From: an uncultured Clostridia bacterium
GTDB lineage: Bacteria > Bacillota > Clostridia > Christensenellales > Borkfalkiaceae
Length of the DNA stretch: 61,398 nt
Assembly: GCA_947630325.1 (NCBI GenBank)
Contig: CANRHB010000010.1
Span: forward strand, 1 to 61,398
Direction: 5' to 3'
Part shown: positions 56,985 to 61,398 of the stretch, piece after piece
Numbering within the stretch: position 1 is the first letter of the stretch
Layout of the letters: each line of letters starts with the position of its first letter
Position numbers and translations under genes: made by a program
The notes under the pieces: generated by a model
The model's input: the letters and a program-made list of their open reading frames with translations, nothing else
Told to the model about the DNA's origin: nothing
Databases searched by the model: none

Positions 56985-57062
56985 ACTGTCAAAAATCTCG
57001 ATACGCACGGCAAAGTTGACGTCAGCAAAAAACAGTTAGTATAAAAAAGGAGAAAGGAACAA

Positions 57063-57365
57063 ATGGCAGGTCAGAAAATCAGGATCAAATTGTCGGCTTA
57101 CGATCACGAGCTCGTCGACCAGGCGGCAAGCAGGATCGTGGAAACGATGCAGAAGGGCGGGGCGAAGATCTCGGGTCCCATCCCGCTTCCCACGGAGCGC
57201 GAGATCGTCACCATCCTCCGTTGCCCGCACAAGGATAAGGACTCCCGCGAGCAGTTCGAAATGAGGACGCACAAGCGCATCATCGACATCTATTCCCCCA
57301 ACGCAAAACTGCTCGACTCCATCCATTTGCCCGCGGGCGTGGACATCAAAGTCAAGTTAAACTAA
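57063..57365 (+). CDS. rpsJ: 30S ribosomal protein S10 (NusE)
   Basis: 100 residues, the normal length. [20 protein letters not shown], the [15 protein letters not shown] loop, [16 protein letters not shown] and the C-terminal [11 protein letters not shown] are canonical. It joins the 30S head and also serves antitermination as NusE. First gene of the operon, with AAAAAGGAG upstream of the ATG. Confidence 0.98.
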   Translation: MAGQKIRIKLSAYDHELVDQAASRIVETMQKGGAKISGPIPLPTEREIVTILRCPHKDKDSREQFEMRTHKRIIDIYSPNAKLLDSIHLPAGVDIKVKLN

Positions 57366-57432
57366 GCAAGAAGTTGAAATACTGCAGAAAGCGGTATTCG
57401 CAAATAAAAATTTTAAGGAGTGAACTTTATCC

Positions 57433-58074
57433 ATGAATAAAGCAATCATCGGGCGCAAAGCAGGCATGACGCAGATCTTTGCGCCGGACGGGAAGATGAT
57501 CCCCGTCACGGTAGTGGAAGCAGGTCCCTGCCCCGTCGTTCAGGTAAAGACGGCGGAGAGCGACGGCTACACGGCGCTCAAACTCGGCTTTGACGAGACG
57601 AGCGAGAAGGCGCTGAGCAAGCCCGAACTCGGGCAGTTCAAGAAAGCGGGCGTGAAACCCTGCAAAGTCCTCAAAGAGGTCCGCCTCGACAAAGTGGAGG
57701 GCTACAAGGTGGGCGATCTCGTGAAGGCGGACGTCTTTGCGGCAGGCGACAAGGTAGACGTCGCGGGCGTCAGCAAGGGCCACGGCTTTACGGGCGTCAT
57801 CAAGAAATGGAACCAGCACCGCCTCAAAGAGACGCACGGCGTCGGCCCCGTACACAGGGAACCCGGCTCCATGGGCTCGATCAGCGATCCCTCCCGTGTG
57901 TTCAAGCACAAGCACCTCGCGGGACATTGGGGCGTTGAGAATGTGACCGTCCAGAACCTCGAAGTCGTGCGAGTCGACGTGGCCCGGAACGCGATCCTCA
58001 TCAAGGGCGCGATCCCCGGACCCAAAGGTAGCGTCGTCACCATTTCCAATAGCGTAAAGCAGAAGGAGAATTGA
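57433..58074 (+). CDS. rplC: 50S ribosomal protein L3
   Basis: 213 residues. [20 protein letters not shown] opens the protein as in all bacterial L3. The [21 protein letters not shown] and [11 protein letters not shown] extension loop reaches toward the peptidyl transferase centre, and the [20 protein letters not shown] strand follows. The ATG has AAGGAG 5' of it. L3 starts assembly of the 50S 3' domain. Confidence 0.98.
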   Translation: MNKAIIGRKAGMTQIFAPDGKMIPVTVVEAGPCPVVQVKTAESDGYTALKLGFDETSEKALSKPELGQFKKAGVKPCKVLKEVRLDKVEGYKVGDLVKADVFAAGDKVDVAGVSKGHGFTGVIKKWNQHRLKETHGVGPVHREPGSMGSISDPSRVFKHKHLAGHWGVENVTVQNLEVVRVDVARNAILIKGAIPGPKGSVVTISNSVKQKEN

Positions 58075-58075
58075 A

Positions 58076-58702
58076 ATGGCTAACGTGAAAGTTTATAATA
58101 TGAAAGGCGCCGAGGTCGGCGAACTCGAACTTTCGGACGCTGTGTTCGGCGTGGAGTATAACGAACCCCTCATTCATCAGGCGGTCGTCACCTATCTTGC
58201 CAACCAGCGCCAGGGCACAAAGAGCACCCTCACCCGCACCGAAGTGCGCGGCGGCGGCGTGAAGCCGTGGAGACAGAAGGGCACAGGCCGTGCGCGCCAG
58301 GGCTCCATCCGCGCTCCCCAATGGACGAAGGGCGGCGTGGTGTTCGCACCCAAGAGCCGCGACTTCTCCAAGAAGATGAACGACAAAGCGAAGAAGGGCG
58401 CCCTCCTTTCCGCTCTCTCCAAGAAAGTGGCGGACGGCGAACTCCTCGTTGTGGACGAGCTCAAAGTCAGCGAAGCCAAGACGAAGGAGATGGCGGCGTT
58501 CCAAAAGGCTTTGCACCTTGAAAAGCGCACCGTCGTCGTCATGGACGAACAGGACGAGAACGTGATCCTCGCGGCGAGAAACCTCGCGGGACTTACGACC
58601 ATCTCCGTCGAAGAGATCAACACTTACGAAATCGTTGCGAACGCCGTTGTGATCCTCACCGCGGGTTCGGTGAAAAAACTCGAGGAGGCTTATGCGGTAT
58701 GA
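58076..58702 (+). CDS. rplD: 50S ribosomal protein L4
   Basis: 208 residues, one nt after rplC. The RQGTKSTLTRTEVRGGGVKP and WRQKGTGRARQGSIRAPQW extended loop lines the exit tunnel. In other bacteria L4 also represses the S10 operon, which is relevant to the leader attenuator. The end overlaps rplW as ATGA. Confidence 0.98.
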   Translation: MANVKVYNMKGAEVGELELSDAVFGVEYNEPLIHQAVVTYLANQRQGTKSTLTRTEVRGGGVKPWRQKGTGRARQGSIRAPQWTKGGVVFAPKSRDFSKKMNDKAKKGALLSALSKKVADGELLVVDELKVSEAKTKEMAAFQKALHLEKRTVVVMDEQDENVILAARNLAGLTTISVEEINTYEIVANAVVILTAGSVKKLEEAYAV

Positions 58703-58989
58703 CATCCGAGGACATCATCTTAAAACCCGTGCTCACCGAGAAGGGCTATGACGGGATCGCCGATAAGCGCTATACCTTCGTCGTGCTCAAGAGCGCGAAC
58801 AAGACGCAGATCAAGATCGCCGTCGAGCAGATGTTCGGCGTGCAGGTCAAGAGCGTGAACACCGTGACACAGCGCGGCAAGCTCAAGAGAATGGGCAGGA
58901 ACCAAGGCTATACGCCCGTCACCAAGAAGGCGATCGTACAGCTCAAAGAGAGCAGTAAACCCATCGAATATTTCAATTCGTTGTCGTAA
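58699..58989 (+). CDS. rplW: 50S ribosomal protein L23
   Basis: 96 residues. DIILKPVLTEKGYDGIADKR, YTFVVLKSANKTQIKIAVEQ and MFGVQVKSVNTV are canonical. It sits at the tunnel exit as the docking site for trigger factor and SRP. Overlaps rplD by 4 nt. Confidence 0.98.
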   Translation: MTSEDIILKPVLTEKGYDGIADKRYTFVVLKSANKTQIKIAVEQMFGVQVKSVNTVTQRGKLKRMGRNQGYTPVTKKAIVQLKESSKPIEYFNSLS

Positions 58990-59007
58990 ACCGGGAGGAG
59001 AAGAGAA

Positions 59008-59835
59008 ATGGCAGTCAAGAGATATAAACCCACGTCCGCCGCTCGCCGCTTTATGACAGTGCCCGATTATTCGGAGCTGTCCGGCGACAAAGCGGAGCGC
59101 GCTCTGCTCGAAGACCAGAGAAAGTCGGGTGGCAGAAATAATGCAGGACGCATCACCGTCCGCCACATCGGCGGCGGCAACAAGCGCAAATACCGTATCA
59201 TCGACTTCAAGCGGAATAAAGACAACATTCCCGCCAAAGTCAAGAGCATTCAATACGACCCCAACCGCAGCGCGAACATCGCTCTCCTCGTCTATGCGGA
59301 CGGCGAAAAGCGCTACATCCTCGCTCCCGTCGGGCTCAACGTCGGCGACACCGTCATGAGCGGCGAGAACGCGGACATCAAGGTCGGCAACAACCTTCCC
59401 CTCAAGAACATCCCCGTCGGCACGCTGGTGCACAACATCGAGATGAAACCGGGACGCGGCGGACAGGTCGCAAGAAGCGCGGGCATCTTCGCGCAGATCA
59501 TGGCCTGCGAAGGGAAGTACGCCACCATCAAGATGCCTTCGGGCGAGATGAGGCTCATCCCCGCGGAGTGCAAGGCGACGGTCGGCCAGGTCGGCAACCT
59601 CGAACATGACATCATCCGCGTCGGGAAAGCGGGCAAGACCCGTCACCTCGGCGTCCGTCCCACCGTCCGCGGTTCGGTCATGAACCCCAACGACCACCCT
59701 CACGGCGGCGGCGAAGGCAAGTCTCCCGTCGGTCATGCGGGTCCCGAAACTCCTTGGGGCAAGCCCGCACTCGGCTATAAGACGAGAAAGAAGAAAAATC
59801 CGACGAGCAAGTTCATCTTGAAGAGAATCAACTAA
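59008..59835 (+). CDS. rplB: 50S ribosomal protein L2
   Basis: 275 residues. The [20 protein letters not shown] start, [15 protein letters not shown], and the C-terminal [17 protein letters not shown] (His of the peptidyl transferase vicinity) are present. GGGAGGAG precedes the ATG. One of the most conserved 50S proteins, needed for subunit joining. Confidence 0.98.
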   Translation: MAVKRYKPTSAARRFMTVPDYSELSGDKAERALLEDQRKSGGRNNAGRITVRHIGGGNKRKYRIIDFKRNKDNIPAKVKSIQYDPNRSANIALLVYADGEKRYILAPVGLNVGDTVMSGENADIKVGNNLPLKNIPVGTLVHNIEMKPGRGGQVARSAGIFAQIMACEGKYATIKMPSGEMRLIPAECKATVGQVGNLEHDIIRVGKAGKTRHLGVRPTVRGSVMNPNDHPHGGGEGKSPVGHAGPETPWGKPALGYKTRKKKNPTSKFILKRIN

Positions 59836-59849
59836 GGGAGGGAGAAGAA

Positions 59850-60128
59850 ATGTCGAGAAGCGTTAAAAAAGGGCCTTACGTCGAAGCCAAACTCCTTGCA
59901 CGGATCGAGGCGATGAACGAGGCAAACGAAAAGAAAGTACTCAAAACATGGTCGAGAGCATCGACGATCTTCCCTCAGATGGTAGGGCACACGATCGCCG
60001 TTTACGACGGCAGAAAGCATGTACCTGTCTATATCACAGAGGACATGGTGGGTTGCAAACTCGGTGAGTTCGCTCCCACGCGGACCTTCAGGGGACATAC
60101 GGCAAAGACCACATCGCCCGGGAAATAA
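59850..60128 (+). CDS. rpsS: 30S ribosomal protein S19
   Basis: 92 residues. [38 protein letters not shown] and [14 protein letters not shown] are canonical. Sits at the 30S head with S13. GGGAGGGAG lies before the ATG. Confidence 0.98.
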   Translation: MSRSVKKGPYVEAKLLARIEAMNEANEKKVLKTWSRASTIFPQMVGHTIAVYDGRKHVPVYITEDMVGCKLGEFAPTRTFRGHTAKTTSPGK

Positions 60129-60139
60129 GGAGAAGAGAA

Positions 60140-60541
60140 ATGGCAGGTAATATGAAGAAAAAGGCAGAGCGGGTCGCCCAGATCAAGGAAAAGCGCCCCT
60201 ATGCAGTCGCAAAATATATCAGGATCTCTCCCTACAAGGTGAGAACGGTGCTCGACCTCATCCGCGGCAAGAGCGTTGCGGAGGCAAAGGCGATCCTGGA
60301 GCACATGCCCAACGGCGGCGCGGCTCCCACCCTCAAGGTGCTCATGAGCGCGGTCGCAAACGCCGAGCACAACCAGGGAATGGACAGAGGCGACCTCATT
60401 GTTGCGGAGTGCTTCGCAAACGGCGGCACGAGCCTCAAGCGTATGCAGCCCGTTTCCAAGGGCAGAGGACATGCGATCCTCAAGAGAACGAGCCACATCA
60501 CGGTCATTCTTGACGTAAAGAAAGCGGAAGGAGATATTTGA
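60140..60541 (+). CDS. rplV: 50S ribosomal protein L22
   Basis: 133 residues. A basic N-terminal extension is followed by [20 protein letters not shown], the helix set, and the beta-hairpin [20 protein letters not shown] that lines the exit tunnel at the macrolide site. GGAG precedes the ATG, and the stop is one nt before rpsC. Confidence 0.98.
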   Translation: MAGNMKKKAERVAQIKEKRPYAVAKYIRISPYKVRTVLDLIRGKSVAEAKAILEHMPNGGAAPTLKVLMSAVANAEHNQGMDRGDLIVAECFANGGTSLKRMQPVSKGRGHAILKRTSHITVILDVKKAEGDI

Positions 60542-60542
60542 C

Positions 60543-61202
60543 ATGGGACAGAAAGTTAATCCTCACGGTTTGAGAGTCGGCGTCATCAAGGGTTGGGATA
60601 CGCAGTGGTATGCCGACAAGAAGGAGTTCAGCGCCTACCTCAAGGAAGACCATACCATCCGCACCTTCATCAAGAAGAAGTATTACGGCGCGGCGATCTC
60701 CCGCATCCTCATCGAGAGAGCGGCAGGCAGGATCGTCGTCACCATCCACACGGGCCGCCCCGGCGTGCTCATCGGCAAGGCGGGCTCGGAGATCGAGGTC
60801 ATCAAGAAGGATCTTGCAAAACTTACCAAGGGCAAGCAGGTCAGCATCAACGTTACCGAAGTGCGCAAGCCCGACGCGGACGCACAGCTCGTTGCGGAGG
60901 GCGTTGCCGCCCAGCTCGAGAAGCGCGTTGCGTTCAGAAGAGCCATCAAGCAGGCGATCGGCAGAACGATGCGCGCCGGCGTGAAGGGCGTCAAGATGCA
61001 GGTCTCGGGCCGTCTGGACGGACGCGAGATCGCGGGCAGCGAACATTACCACGACGGCAGTATTCCCCTTCAAACCCTCCGCGCGGACATCGATTACGGG
61101 TTCGCGGAGGCGCACACCACGTTCGGCATGATCGGCGTGAAGTGCTGGATCTACAAGGGAGAAGTGCTGAAGGCCGCTAAGAAGGAAGGAGGCAACAAGT
61201 AA
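60543..61202 (+). CDS. rpsC: 30S ribosomal protein S3
   Basis: 219 residues. [20 protein letters not shown] opens the protein. The KH domain [20 protein letters not shown] and the C-terminal [20 protein letters not shown] are canonical. S3 lies at the mRNA entry tunnel. Its stop overlaps the rplP ATG by one base. Confidence 0.98.
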   Translation: MGQKVNPHGLRVGVIKGWDTQWYADKKEFSAYLKEDHTIRTFIKKKYYGAAISRILIERAAGRIVVTIHTGRPGVLIGKAGSEIEVIKKDLAKLTKGKQVSINVTEVRKPDADAQLVAEGVAAQLEKRVAFRRAIKQAIGRTMRAGVKGVKMQVSGRLDGREIAGSEHYHDGSIPLQTLRADIDYGFAEAHTTFGMIGVKCWIYKGEVLKAAKKEGGNK

Positions 61203-61398
61203 TGTTAATTCCGAAGAGAGTAAAGAGAAGAAAACAGCACCGCGGCTCCTTGAAGGGCGCGGCGCATAAGGGCAATTTCGTGGCTTACGGAGATTACGGT
61301 CTCGTCGCCGAAGAGGCGGGAAGGATCAAGTCCAACCAGATCGAGGCAGCCCGTATCGCCATGACCCGTTTCATCAAGCGTGGCGGACAGGTGTGGAT
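61202..61398 (+). CDS. rplP: 50S ribosomal protein L16, 5' part only
   Basis: The first 65 codons or so are in the window. [19 protein letters not shown] and [20 protein letters not shown] match L16. The open frame runs to the window end. It is the next gene of the standard S10 operon order. Confidence 0.96.
   Translation, partial: MLIPKRVKRRKQHRGSLKGAAHKGNFVAYGDYGLVAEEAGRIKSNQIEAARIAMTRFIKRGGQVW

Overview
The window reads as a chromosomal stretch of a Gram-positive Clostridia-type bacterium (Bacillota). The signs are AGGAG-type ribosome binding sites, sigma-A promoters with 17-bp spacers, an FMN riboswitch ahead of a RibU-type ECF component, HslVU, the GGGtGRT/NifU-like gene pair typical of Clostridia, and many secreted lipoproteins carrying the CxxC 'zinc-ribbon' repeats common in gut Firmicutes. 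Placement near Christensenellales/Borkfalkia-like gut lineages is an inference from style, not a proven assignment. Every gene I support lies on the + strand, so the 61 kb is probably one leading-strand arm.

Layout. 1-9.1 kb: rplS with its own promoter and terminator, a divergent GT-C-like membrane protein, then a tight run comM-dprA-topA-trmFO. 9.2-13.2 kb: hslV, hslU, hisS, trxA. 13.3-20.0 kb: a zinc-ribbon lipoprotein, FMN riboswitch-ribU, then tsaE-tsaB-rimI-hydrolase-murF (overlapping starts and stops), and ddl. 20.0-30.4 kb: a repeat island, a discrete structured RNA candidate, and a 3032-residue secreted lipoprotein (CxxC repeats followed by a beta-helix). 30.4-35.5 kb: obgE, yhbY, and the NifU-like/GGGtGRT pair, separated by repeat islands. 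36.0-45.2 kb: a 2505-residue subtilisin/LRR cell-surface protease and a partner lipoprotein. 45.2-53.8 kb: an oligopeptide ABC transporter (oppA-B-C-D-F plus a small membrane protein) whose OppD carries a 325-residue tandem-repeat insertion. 54.1-56.7 kb: flippase-like protein, pssA and psd (phosphatidylethanolamine pathway). 56.8 kb to the end: the S10 ribosomal protein operon behind a leader with a candidate attenuator.

How the genes fit together: the surface protease, its lipoprotein neighbour and the peptide importer lie in series and could form a digest-and-import unit for protein. murF and ddl are consecutive steps of peptidoglycan precursor synthesis. tsaB/tsaE serve the t6A tRNA modification. 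pssA/psd make phosphatidylethanolamine and may be coupled to the lipid-flippase-like protein.

The least expected items are: (1) a three-copy, about 164-bp intergenic element abutting stop codons (hslV, hslU, yhbY), with structure-preserving variation; (2) the tandem-repeat insertion inside the OppD ATPase; (3) two promoters (tsaE, obgE) placed so that transcription should begin at the start codon (leaderless mRNAs); (4) a free-standing RNA with consensus promoter before the giant gene; (5) a membrane-tethered MurF; (6) a domain shared by the GT-C-like protein and a distant lipoprotein; (7) a MITE-like element with 18-bp terminal inverted repeats within mosaic repeat islands. I had no database or folding software, so family names come from motif recognition and RNA structures from manual pairing.
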